A stretch of DNA of 38,628 nt, from positions 1 to 38,628 of the forward strand of contig ONCF01000111.1 of assembly GCA_900316275.1 (NCBI GenBank). The letters run 5' to 3'. A program made the translations under genes and the position numbers. Positions 7,229 to 14,786 of this stretch are shown here, one piece after another; the first letter of the stretch is position 1, and every line of letters starts with the position of its first letter. This DNA comes from an uncultured Veillonellaceae bacterium (lineage in GTDB: Bacteria > Bacillota > Negativicutes > Selenomonadales > Selenomonadaceae). The notes below the pieces were generated by a model. It was given only the letters and a program-made list of their open reading frames with translations. It was not told the origin of the DNA and made no database searches.

Positions 7229-8269
7229 CTATATTAACGGCTCATCTGACGTCCCATCAGCCACCGTTGGTTCTGTAGCTATGGGCTCCTGCGTGTAGAG
7301 GTGCACAGGCTTGATAGGCGTCTGGTTGACATGTACCTGAAATATATCCAGGCGCTGATAGGAGCCCACCAGGTCCTGCACTCCTTTGAGCGCAATCTCC
7401 TTGTTGATGTCGATATCGGCGTAGATAATGCCCTCGTCGCCGACGAGCGGCTCCGTGACATATTCACCGTCTGGGCCGACAATCATCGTGGCAGGTTTCA
7501 CGACACCGCGCAGATAGGTGGCCAGTTCCTCATCGCCCTCGGCTACGGCCGCTATCGTGGCTTCATCGAGTACGCCGGACGAGGCCACGACGAAAACCTT
7601 GGCTTCGAATGCATGCGCCGCCGAGCGCACATGGATAACATCTTTCATGTTGTAGCCGCCAGGCATCGGTGAGATACGGCGCGTTGGCCAGCAGGGTGGG
7701 TAGGTGGCGATATGCAGTTGCTCCCCCTGCGAGGCCAGACTGTAGCGTGCGAGCGTGTTCGAGTTCTCCCCGCAGATGAGACAGCCCAGCTTACCTATGT
7801 CCGTCGAATGTACCTGCAACGTCGAGCCATCGCCAAAATTATGGGCGAGTTTCTCCGCCCACGTCGGCATGATTTTGCGGTGCTTGCCCACAAGGCTGCC
7901 GTCCGGGGCGAAAATGTAATTCGTGTTCCACATCGCCCCCATGCTATAGTCGCCCTTTTCCGTCACGCCTACGGAGAGATAGGCGCCGTATTTGCTCGCG
8001 AGCGAGGCCAAACGGTTGTAGTCCTCACTGCCGTCGGCCACGGCGTTTTTAAACAACAGCTCAAAGAATTTATGCTGGTCGATGGGTGCTCGCACGAGGC
8101 ACCACAGCGGGAACCCCGGTACAAACGACTCTGGAAACACCACGAGCTGTGCGCCTTTGCCTACAGCCTCGGCAAACATACGTTCCAATTTGTCTATGGT
8201 CGCCTCACGGTCGAGAAAGACCGGTGCGGCCTGCACAGCTGCGACCTTGACGATAGGATACTCATCCAT
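7229..8269 (-). CDS. Nitrilase (carbon-nitrogen hydrolase family)
   Basis: Predicted to hydrolyse an organic nitrile to the carboxylate and ammonia in the cytoplasm. The Glu-Lys-Cys triad of the nitrilase superfamily is visible: Glu47 in VVFPESFVPGFP, Lys132 in KHRKIMPTWAEK and Cys166 in GCLICGENSNTLARY. The typical nitrilase order (MPTWAEKLAHNFGDGS, then HIATYPPCWPTR) supports branch 1 nitrilases over amidases. The sequence after the catalytic Cys is GEN rather than the commoner WEN/WEH. The substrate is unknown. The ATG at 8267-8269 is chosen because AAAGGAG lies 8 nt upstream; the longer frame has no such site. It is the last gene of an operon, 25 nt after the symporter. A cyanide-processing activity is possible but not shown. 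Confidence 0.93.
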   Translation of the reverse strand: MDEYPIVKVAAVQAAPVFLDREATIDKLERMFAEAVGKGAQLVVFPESFVPGFPLWCLVRAPIDQHKFFELLFKNAVADGSEDYNRLASLASKYGAYLSVGVTEKGDYSMGAMWNTNYIFAPDGSLVGKHRKIMPTWAEKLAHNFGDGSTLQVHSTDIGKLGCLICGENSNTLARYSLASQGEQLHIATYPPCWPTRRISPMPGGYNMKDVIHVRSAAHAFEAKVFVVASSGVLDEATIAAVAEGDEELATYLRGVVKPATMIVGPDGEYVTEPLVGDEGIIYADIDINKEIALKGVQDLVGSYQRLDIFQVHVNQTPIKPVHLYTQEPIATEPTVADGTSDEPLI

Positions 8270-8294
8270 AAAAAACGCTCCTTTAACGGCAATT

Positions 8295-9824
8295 TCACTC
8301 GGCACCGAGGCCGCTATGGGCACGCACCGACAGTTCGATATACTTATCCTCCTCAACCTCACGTGCCGAAAGCTTCGAGGCCACAACCGTGATGAGCAAA
8401 TCCAGCGGGATGGTCACAATGCCCGGATTCGACAACGGGAAAATAGCGTCCTTGCCCATGAAGGACGGGCCGCCGACCACGGCGAAAAGCGAAAGGGCGA
8501 TACCACCGAGGATACCGGCGAGTGCACCTGTCGTCGTGAAGTTCTTCCAATAGAGAGCGAGAATAATCGCTGGCAGGTTGACCGTAGCTGCAATGGAGAA
8601 CGCGAGGCCGGAGAGATAAGCCACGTTGACGTTTTTCAGCAGTAGCGAAACTCCGATGGCCATAACACCGATGGCGATGGCTGCGATGCGTGCCGTACGT
8701 ACCTGTGACGCATGGCTCTGCTGACCGTTCTTGACGACTTTGAACCAGAAATCATAGGAGAACGCCGTCGAAGCTGCAATGCAGAGCCCAGAAACCGTTG
8801 CAATGACCGTGATGAAAGCCACGGAGACGATAAAGGCCATGAAAAGTTCGCCTGTGAACGTGCCTGCACCACCTGCTACATACTGGGCGAGCATCGGCGT
8901 CGCGAGGTTGCCGCCCGGGTCCATGGCCGCAATAGCCTTGCGGCCAACGAGTACGGCTGCGCCGAGGCCAAAGATGAATGTCACCATATGGAACATCCCC
9001 ATGAATAGCATCGTCCACAGGGCACTCTTCTGTGCCTCCTGCTTCGTCTTGACGGTAAAGAGACGCATGAGCACGTGTGGCATGGCCGCTGTACCAAAGA
9101 GCAGGCTGATGCCCAGCGAGTAGCGCTCAATAGGGTTGGAGAGCCAACCGCCCTGCTCAATCCACTGCTTGCCGAGGTCTGGTGCCTCCGCCACGGCTGC
9201 GAACAGGTTGGGCACACTGAAATCGAAATGTGACATCGTGAGGAATGCCAGGATGTAACCACCTGTGAGCAGAAAAACCGCCTTGATAGACTGAATCCAC
9301 GTCGCAGCCTTCATGCCACCGAACGAGACATAGATAATCATGAGCGTACCAACGATGAGAATACCGAGTGTATCCGAGATGCCGAACAGGATGCGGCTGA
9401 GCGCGCCTGCAGCCACCATCTGGGGAATCAGGTAGGCCAGGCTGATGATGAAAATCGTCACGGCTACCGCCGGGCGAATCTTCTTCGGATCCATGCGATA
9501 GGAGACGATATCCGTCACCGTATATTTGCCGGAATTGCGGATAACCTCCGAAACGAGAATCAACACCACGAAGAACGAGGCAAACCAGCAAATAGAGAAA
9601 ATCTCGCCATCGAGGCCGTGAAAAGCAATTAGGCCGGAAATACCGAGGAACGCCGCCGAGGCCATGAACTCGCCGGCTATCGCGAGACCGTTCTGCCAAC
9701 CCGGTACCGAGCCACCAGCGGCGTAGAAATCCTTGTCGTTCTTGATGTTATGCGCCGCATGCGCCGTGATAATCAGCGTACCGGTGATAAGTACGAGAAA
9801 AACGATAATCGACAGGTAATGCAT
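8295..9824 (-). CDS. Sodium:solute symporter, ActP (acetate permease)-like
   Basis: A 509-residue integral membrane protein with about 13 hydrophobic segments, starting MHYLSIIVFLVLITGTLIITAH. It has the solute:sodium symporter signature around NDKDFYAAGGSVPGWQNGLAIAGEFMSA-like sequence and the later FFVVLILVSEVIRNSGKYT and SFGGMKAATWIQSIKA regions. It most resembles the cation/acetate symporter ActP, which imports short-chain monocarboxylates. It is paired with a DUF485 gene 36 nt upstream (the yjcH-actP arrangement) and followed 25 nt later by a nitrilase. The likely cargo is a carboxylate or a related compound. The start ATG has AAGGGAG 9 nt upstream. Confidence 0.92.
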   Translation of the reverse strand: MHYLSIIVFLVLITGTLIITAHAAHNIKNDKDFYAAGGSVPGWQNGLAIAGEFMASAAFLGISGLIAFHGLDGEIFSICWFASFFVVLILVSEVIRNSGKYTVTDIVSYRMDPKKIRPAVAVTIFIISLAYLIPQMVAAGALSRILFGISDTLGILIVGTLMIIYVSFGGMKAATWIQSIKAVFLLTGGYILAFLTMSHFDFSVPNLFAAVAEAPDLGKQWIEQGGWLSNPIERYSLGISLLFGTAAMPHVLMRLFTVKTKQEAQKSALWTMLFMGMFHMVTFIFGLGAAVLVGRKAIAAMDPGGNLATPMLAQYVAGGAGTFTGELFMAFIVSVAFITVIATVSGLCIAASTAFSYDFWFKVVKNGQQSHASQVRTARIAAIAIGVMAIGVSLLLKNVNVAYLSGLAFSIAATVNLPAIILALYWKNFTTTGALAGILGGIALSLFAVVGGPSFMGKDAIFPLSNPGIVTIPLDLLITVVASKLSAREVEEDKYIELSVRAHSGLGAE

Positions 9825-9860
9825 AACAGGTCACTCCCTTCTGTGTCATCAGGTAGCAAC

Positions 9861-10262
9861 TCAGGCCACCGTTTCCTCCGGGTCCGTGTTGAGCACCCAC
9901 TGCACGTCCACATGCACGGCAGGCTCCGGCGCGACCCAACTGGCATGCACGGGCGAGAACTCGTGCACTACGGCCTCCTCATAGGGGTAGACGTATTTCT
10001 GCGTGTATTTCACAAAGAGGATGCCCAACAAGCCCGTAAATGGAAACAATGCCATAACGAGGCAGAAACCCAAATCCACATAGCCGACCACAGGAATCTG
10101 TGCAATATCCTTCAAGTAGCTCTGGAGCGTAAACAACGTGAGGAACATGGCCGTGAACAGGCCCAACATGGGGATGACATAACGCATGCGGTTGCCTTTG
10201 GCTTTCTTGAAAGCCTCTGAATGATACGCGGCATTCCAATCGATAATAGCTGCTGCTGACAT
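9861..10262 (-). CDS. DUF485 (YjcH-like) small membrane protein
   Basis: A 133-residue protein with two membrane segments (about residues 29-48 and 64-86), a cytoplasmic-type N-terminus (WNAAYHSEAFKKAKGNRMRY) and a polar C-terminal tail. The position directly upstream of an ActP-like symporter matches the conserved yjcH-actP pairing, where YjcH is thought to accompany the transporter; its role is unproven. The C-terminal tail is about 30 residues longer than in the E. coli protein. AAAGGAA lies 9 nt before the ATG. First gene of the three-gene transcript. Confidence 0.88.
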   Translation of the reverse strand: MSAAAIIDWNAAYHSEAFKKAKGNRMRYVIPMLGLFTAMFLTLFTLQSYLKDIAQIPVVGYVDLGFCLVMALFPFTGLLGILFVKYTQKYVYPYEEAVVHEFSPVHASWVAPEPAVHVDVQWVLNTDPEETVA

Positions 10263-10306
10263 GATGAATCATTCCTTTCCCTTATAGACATTTTTGTATA
10301 CACAAA

Positions 10307-10342
10307 GAGCCATTTACAGAAACACTTTCCTGTAAATGGCTC
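10307..10342 (-). promoter_or_regulatory. 13-bp perfect hairpin in the leader of the DUF485-symporter-nitrilase operon
   Basis: GAGCCATTTACAG pairs with CTGTAAATGGCTC over a 10-nt loop. On the minus strand it is followed only by TTTGTGTATAC, a poor U tract, so it looks more like a leader stabiliser or weak attenuator than a full terminator. It lies between the predicted transcript start and the DUF485 ATG. It could also trim read-through from the LysR gene. Confidence 0.6.
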
Positions 10343-10346
10343 CATT

Positions 10347-10372
10347 GCCATAGGTGTTATTCACCTTATGGC
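10347..10372. promoter_or_regulatory. Dyad overlapping the transcription start, possible operator
   Basis: GCCATA-GGTG and CACCTTATGGC form an inverted repeat with a 5-nt spacer and a single-base bulge. It spans the predicted +1 (about 10369) of the promoter at 10376-10404, a typical place for a repressor operator or a leader hairpin. Confidence 0.45.
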
Positions 10373-10375
10373 TGT

Positions 10376-10404
10376 ATTGTATAATATTTTCTGTCCGTGG
10401 TCAA
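10376..10404 (-). promoter_or_regulatory. Promoter of the DUF485-symporter-nitrilase operon
   Basis: TTGACC (10399-10404) and TACAAT (10376-10381) are exactly 17 nt apart. It starts only 13 nt beyond the end of the LysR gene, so the operon can be transcribed separately from its presumed regulator. Confidence 0.8.
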
Positions 10405-10416
10405 ATATCAATAGTT

Positions 10417-11328
10417 TTATCGCTTCATAACAGATTTGTTATGCTTTTCCTGCAAGGTGTGAAAAAATTGTATAAGGAAATCTTTAAACCGCAACACGGC
10501 CTGCGCATGGTATGTGCCCGAGCGCAAACGCACGTTGATATAGCGGCAGCACTCCATATCCTTGATAGGGATGAGCGCAATCGTATCGTCGGACACTTCG
10601 CTCCATGTAATTACGGGATTGAAGGCAATACCAATCCCCAGGTGCATGAGGCCGCGCAACGTAGCCGGGTTATCACTCTCCAGCACGACGTTGGGCTTAA
10701 AACCCGCTGCCGCGCAATAGCTGGCCGCAATCTCGTTCATGCTGCTGCCCTTTTGCAAACCGATGAACGTCTCCTCCGCCACTTCGCGCAACGCGATTTC
10801 GCGCCGCGCGGCCAACGGGTGATTTTTCGGCATGGCGAGGCAGATTTCCTCTTTGAGTACGCACCAGGCATCCCGTGCCTCCTCCGCCTTGATAGTGGCA
10901 TCGAGGCAAATATCCCATTTGCGCTCCACGGGCATGCCCGCCGTGTTCTGTACGATGACGAAATGTATATTCGGATATTGCTGCGAAAACTCCGAAATGA
11001 TCTGCGGCAGAAATTTAGACGCCACCTTGACGATAAATACGATGGTGTCGTCCGCCTTTAGCGTATTAGCATCTGCGATTTCGCGTCGCATATCCTTGAG
11101 GTTATCCATGACACGGCCCGTGTATTTGAGCAGAATTTGTCCGTTCGTATTCAGGTAGAGGTGGTTATGCACGCGGTCAAAAAGCTGCACGCCCAGTTCG
11201 TTTTCCAGGCCACGCAGCACGCGGCTCAGTGCTGACTGAGCTACATGCAAATCTTTCGCCGCCTGGGTCACACTTTCGAACTGCGCGATTTTCTGGAAAT
11301 AGCGTAAATGCTGCAATTCCATAGCCAT
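10417..11328 (-). CDS. LysR-family transcriptional regulator
   Basis: A 303-residue regulator. The N-terminal winged helix-turn-helix (about residues 3-62) reads LQHLRYFQKIAQFESVTQAA then HVAQSALSRVLRGLENELG and LFDR, the classic LysR pattern. The rest is the periplasmic-binding-protein-like effector domain (DTIVFIVKVASKFLPQIISE, the later IGIAFNPVITW). The usual effectors are small metabolites, often the pathway substrate or product. It sits directly upstream of the DUF485-symporter-nitrilase operon on the same strand, so control of that operon is likely but inferred. Three candidate starts lie within seven bases. The ATG at 11326-11328 has AAGG 5 nt upstream, while the preceding GTG is too close. 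Only 12 nt separate it from the prfC stop codon, so it may be co-transcribed with prfC. Confidence 0.92.
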   Translation of the reverse strand: MAMELQHLRYFQKIAQFESVTQAAKDLHVAQSALSRVLRGLENELGVQLFDRVHNHLYLNTNGQILLKYTGRVMDNLKDMRREIADANTLKADDTIVFIVKVASKFLPQIISEFSQQYPNIHFVIVQNTAGMPVERKWDICLDATIKAEEARDAWCVLKEEICLAMPKNHPLAARREIALREVAEETFIGLQKGSSMNEIAASYCAAAGFKPNVVLESDNPATLRGLMHLGIGIAFNPVITWSEVSDDTIALIPIKDMECCRYINVRLRSGTYHAQAVLRFKDFLIQFFHTLQEKHNKSVMKR

Positions 11329-11340
11329 CACTACCTTCTA

Positions 11341-12963
11341 TCAGACTTCCTTCTTGTCAAACGGCACGTGGTTGAGCTGCAGGCCGGGGTTGTTGTCCAG
11401 AATCCAGCCGAGGGCCCATTCGTTGCTTACAAGCAGCACGGGGTTTTCGTGGCGGTCGTAGACGAACATGCCGCGGTCTGTACCCTTGAGCGAGGTGGGC
11501 GTGACCTCGCGGGCGTCATCCCAGGCGAGCCAGCGCGCGACTTCGTAGGGCAGCATGTTCATTTCGATGTCGACGTTGTACTCGTTTTTCAGCCGATACT
11601 CGAGCACCTCGAACTGCAGCGTGCCGACCGTGCCCACGACGTAGGACTCCGTGCCGGCGCCCGCCTGCTGGAACAGCTGGATAGCGCCCTCCTGCGTGAG
11701 CTGCTCTATACCCTTGACGAACTGCTTGCGCTTCATCGTGTCCTTGGCCTGCACGCGCGCGAACTTCTCAGGCGGGAACACGGGGAAATCGGCGTATTTG
11801 AATTTGTGGCTCGGCATGCAGACCGTGTCGCCAATGCCGAAAATACCCGGGTCAAAGAGGCCGATGATGTCGCCGGGATAGGCCGTGTCGATAATCTGCC
11901 GATCCTGCGCGAGGAACTGCTGCGGCTGCGCGAGTTTAATCATCTTGTCGCTGCGTTCATGCCAGACCTCCATGTTGCGCTCGAACTTGCCCGAGCAGAT
12001 GCGGATAAAGGCCAGACGGTCGCGGTGCGCCGGGTTCATGTTGGCCTGAATTTTGAACACGAAACCGGAGAACTCCTCGTCGTTCGGCGCGATGAGGCCG
12101 TCGGACGACTGGCGCGGACGCGGCGCGGGGGCGAGGCGGATATACTCCTCGAGGAAATCCTGCACACCGAAGTTCGTCATGGCCGAGCCGAAGAACATCG
12201 GCGTGAGGTCGCCCGCATCCACACGCTGCTGGTCGAACGTCTCGCCCGCCTCGTCGAGCAGCTCGATGTCCATCTGCAGCTGCTCGTACGCGGCCTCGCC
12301 GATGCGGGCCACGACCTCGGGGTCATCCGGCTCGTACTCGTCGGCCACGCGCGCCTCCTGGCCGTGCGTCGTGTCGCTGGCGAACAGCAGCACCTTTTTA
12401 CGGCGACGGTCGTAGACACCCTGATACTGCCCGTCCTGCCCGATAGGCCAGTTCATGGGGTACGACTGCATGCCGAGCACGTTTTCGATTTCATCCATGA
12501 GGTCCAGTGGTGCCTTACCGAAATGGTCGAGCTTGTTGACAAAGGTAAAAATGGGGATACCGCGCTGCTTGCAGACCTTGAACAGCTTTTTCGTCTGCGC
12601 CTCAACGCCCTTGGCCACGTCGATGACCATAACGGCGCTGTCCACGGCCATGAGCGTGCGGTACGTATCCTCGGAGAAGTCCTGATGGCCCGGCGTATCG
12701 AGGATGTTGATGCGGCAACCATCGTAGTCGAACTGCAGCACGGAGCTCGTGACCGAGATACCACGCTGCTTCTCGATTTCCATCCAGTCGGAGACGGCGT
12801 GACGCTGCGTCTTGCGCGACTTGATGGAGCCCGCGAGGTGGATGGCGCCACCGTAGAGCAGCAGCTTCTCCGTGAGCGTCGTCTTACCGGCATCCGGGTG
12901 CGAGATGATGGCGAACGTGCGGCGTTTCTGTATTTCCTTATCGAGTGCTTCGCTGAGTGCCAA
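11341..12963 (-). CDS. prfC: Peptide chain release factor 3 (RF3)
   Basis: Translational GTPase that recycles RF1/RF2 from the ribosome after termination. The G domain has the P-loop SHPDAGKTTLTEKLL, the switch region with RGISVTSSV, DTPGHQDF and the guanine-specifying NKLD. The C-terminal region YRLKNEYNVDIEMNMLPYEVARW matches RF3 rather than EF-G or the tetracycline-resistance proteins. Length (540 residues) is close to the usual 530. The start is TTG at 12961-12963 with AGGAGG 8 nt upstream. There is no terminator between it and the LysR gene. Confidence 0.97.
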   Translation of the reverse strand: MALSEALDKEIQKRRTFAIISHPDAGKTTLTEKLLLYGGAIHLAGSIKSRKTQRHAVSDWMEIEKQRGISVTSSVLQFDYDGCRINILDTPGHQDFSEDTYRTLMAVDSAVMVIDVAKGVEAQTKKLFKVCKQRGIPIFTFVNKLDHFGKAPLDLMDEIENVLGMQSYPMNWPIGQDGQYQGVYDRRRKKVLLFASDTTHGQEARVADEYEPDDPEVVARIGEAAYEQLQMDIELLDEAGETFDQQRVDAGDLTPMFFGSAMTNFGVQDFLEEYIRLAPAPRPRQSSDGLIAPNDEEFSGFVFKIQANMNPAHRDRLAFIRICSGKFERNMEVWHERSDKMIKLAQPQQFLAQDRQIIDTAYPGDIIGLFDPGIFGIGDTVCMPSHKFKYADFPVFPPEKFARVQAKDTMKRKQFVKGIEQLTQEGAIQLFQQAGAGTESYVVGTVGTLQFEVLEYRLKNEYNVDIEMNMLPYEVARWLAWDDAREVTPTSLKGTDRGMFVYDRHENPVLLVSNEWALGWILDNNPGLQLNHVPFDKKEV

Positions 12964-13021
12964 AATAAAATCCTCCTGTCAAAACAAATCAACCTACATT
13001 CTAACACAATCCCGCCAATGC

Positions 13022-13054
13022 CTGCAACAAAAAACGCACGGCGTACCGTGCGTT
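13022..13054 (-). terminator. Intrinsic terminator after ttdB
   Basis: A 9-bp GC-rich stem, AACGCACGG/CCGTGCGTT (13033-13041 and 13046-13054), with a 4-nt loop, runs into TTTTTTG on the minus strand. Confidence 0.9.
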
Positions 13055-13077
13055 GCTTTGCCTGAGTGAGGCTGCTT

Positions 13078-13689
13078 TTACTTGATGAATTTCACTTGCT
13101 TGCAGATTTCCTCGTAGACCTTTTCCTTGCGCTCGTTGAAGATGACCTTGTTCTGCTCGAACAAATTGTTGCCGTGCGTGTCGATAGAGACGATGAGCGG
13201 ACCGAACTCCTTGACTTTGCACGTCCAGAGCGTCTCCGGCATGCCGAGGTCGCGCCAGTTCGCGTCGACGATTTCCTCAACGCAGTTCGCGGCCACGACG
13301 GCGCAGCCCGCGGGGAACACGCAGTGCAGCGCCTTGTTATCGCGGCAGCCGCGCATCGTGCCCTCGCCCATGCCGCCTTTGCCGATGACGAGGCGCACGC
13401 CCGTCTCCTTGATGAACTGCTCCTCGAATTTCTCCATGCGCATGGAAGTCGTGGGGCCGACCGTAACCATCTGGAATTTATCATCGCCGAGCGGGCGGAT
13501 GATGGGGCCTGCGTGCAGGATGGCGCCATCGCGCACGTCGACGGGCAGCGGCCGTCCCTCCTCGATGACGCGGCGGTGCGCCACGTCGCGGCAGGTGGTC
13601 AGATAGCCCGTCAGATAGATGACGTCGCCGACCTTGATATCTGCTAAATCCTCGGCGCTGATGGGCGTCGTGAGTACCTTCTTGGCCAT
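13078..13689 (-). CDS. ttdB: L(+)-tartrate dehydratase subunit beta (class I fumarase-type hydro-lyase)
   Basis: Beta subunit of an oxygen-sensitive [4Fe-4S] hydro-lyase; TtdAB converts L-tartrate to oxaloacetate. The sequence follows the E. coli TtdB pattern nearly end to end: [89 protein letters not shown] and the C-terminal [11 protein letters not shown]. It is 203 residues long, as in E. coli. Single-subunit or two-subunit fumarases are related, and fumarate hydratase activity cannot be excluded. Its ATG overlaps the ttdA stop by one base (TAATG), so the subunits are translationally coupled. A terminator follows. Confidence 0.9.
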   Translation of the reverse strand: MAKKVLTTPISAEDLADIKVGDVIYLTGYLTTCRDVAHRRVIEEGRPLPVDVRDGAILHAGPIIRPLGDDKFQMVTVGPTTSMRMEKFEEQFIKETGVRLVIGKGGMGEGTMRGCRDNKALHCVFPAGCAVVAANCVEEIVDANWRDLGMPETLWTCKVKEFGPLIVSIDTHGNNLFEQNKVIFNERKEKVYEEICKQVKFIK

Positions 13690-14588
13690 TAGAAATCCAC
13701 CTCCGAATGCGAATCAATCGTGTAGTTGAGCTCGCGGTCAAAGACGATATGCCCGCGACGGTGCGACCAGCAGCCGACGCTCACGCCGACGCCGATGACC
13801 GAGGGATGACGCGCCGAGTTCACGATGTTGACGCCGAGCACGGAGTTCTTGCCGCGCAGGCCCTGCGGGCCGAGGTCGATTTTATTGATACCGTCCTCCA
13901 GCAGGCGCTCCATCTCCGCCGCCTTCGCGTTCGGATTGTGCGAGCCGATAGGCCGCAGCAGCGCCTCCTTGGAGTGCAGGGCCGCGACCTCCACCGACGT
14001 GCCGATGCCCACGCCCACGAGCAACGGCGGGCATGCGTTCAGGCCATAGCTCGTCATGCAGTCGAGCACGAAACGCGTCACGCCCTCATAGCCCTCGCCC
14101 GGCATGAGCACCTTCGCGCGGCCCGGCAGCGAGCAGCCGCCGCCCGCCATGTAGGTGTAGATTTCGCAGTCATCACGCTCCGGCACGATTTTCCAGAACA
14201 GCGACGGCACCTCGAGACCCACGTTTTTGCCCGTGTTGTACTCGTCAAACGTCTCCACGGCGTTGTGGCGCAGCGGTGCGTCCTGCGTCGCCTGCATAAC
14301 CGCGTTGCGCAGCAGCTCCGGCAGCTCGCCGAGATAAGGGAATTTCGCGCCGCATTTGACGAAAAATTGCAAAGCGCCCGTGTCCTGGCAGCTCGGCCGG
14401 TTCAAATTCCACGCGAGCTCCTGGTTCTTGTCCATTGTGGCATAAAGTGCCTTCGCGAGCGGCTCCTCTTCCTGCGCTGCGAGCTCCTTGATTTTCGCAC
14501 GCACATCATCCGGCAGACGCTTGCCCGTAAAGGCCACGAACTTCGCCATCGTGTCAGTCAGCCGCGCTACAGCTTCCGCTTGTGTCAT
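13689..14588 (-). CDS. ttdA: L(+)-tartrate dehydratase subunit alpha (class I fumarase-type hydro-lyase)
   Basis: Alpha subunit carrying the [4Fe-4S] cluster. Probable cluster cysteines are Cys67 (RPSCQDTG), Cys186 (NACPPLLVG) and Cys273 (VGCWSHRRG). The blocks [54 protein letters not shown] and [12 protein letters not shown] match TtdA more closely than typical Firmicutes fumarase alpha subunits. At 299 residues it is close to the E. coli 303. No tartrate transporter or TtdR-like regulator is adjacent, so in this organism the enzyme could instead serve as the fumarate/malate step of a reductive succinate pathway. The start ATG has GGAGAGG about 8 nt upstream, and a clear promoter lies about 55 nt further up. 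Confidence 0.9.
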   Translation of the reverse strand: MTQAEAVARLTDTMAKFVAFTGKRLPDDVRAKIKELAAQEEEPLAKALYATMDKNQELAWNLNRPSCQDTGALQFFVKCGAKFPYLGELPELLRNAVMQATQDAPLRHNAVETFDEYNTGKNVGLEVPSLFWKIVPERDDCEIYTYMAGGGCSLPGRAKVLMPGEGYEGVTRFVLDCMTSYGLNACPPLLVGVGIGTSVEVAALHSKEALLRPIGSHNPNAKAAEMERLLEDGINKIDLGPQGLRGKNSVLGVNIVNSARHPSVIGVGVSVGCWSHRRGHIVFDRELNYTIDSHSEVDF

Positions 14589-14641
14589 ACAGCCATCCTC
14601 TCCTTTGCCTACACACAGTTTTTTCTTGTTTGTTATGGCTT

Positions 14642-14670
14642 ATTGTAGCACGCTGGTAAATGCAAGTCTA
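14642..14670 (-). promoter_or_regulatory. ttdAB promoter, extended -10
   Basis: TACAAT (14642-14647) is preceded by TGC (extended -10) and, 17 nt further upstream, by TAGACT (14665-14670). The extended -10 compensates for the weak -35 box. Confidence 0.7.
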
Positions 14671-14708
14671 ACAATATTTTTTCATATTTCATATGCTTTA
14701 ACTATGGC

Positions 14709-14744
14709 ACAATAAAAAAGCCTGATCCTGCGAAGAATCAGGCT
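14709..14744 (-). terminator. Intrinsic terminator after coaBC
   Basis: AGCCTGAT/ATCAGGCT (14719-14726 and 14737-14744), with a 10-nt loop, is followed on the minus strand by TTTTTTATTG. It ends the dapF-to-coaBC transcript. Confidence 0.9.
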
Positions 14745-14786
14745 GGCAGTGTCTCTAAAGACGTTCTCGGATATGATAAAGCGAAT

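Noticed and set aside
8295-9824. Proline or pantothenate symporter
   Set aside because: The adjacent DUF485 gene and the overall sequence pattern favour the ActP branch of the solute:sodium symporter family.
11308-13065. Long open frame on the plus strand opposite prfC
   Set aside because: It is an antisense shadow of a well-supported RF3 gene in GC-rich DNA. It has Arg/Leu/Val-heavy composition, no ribosome site and no recognisable domain.
13078-14588. Plain fumarate hydratase annotation
   Set aside because: Motif matches to TtdA/TtdB are closer along the whole length, though fumarase activity is still possible.
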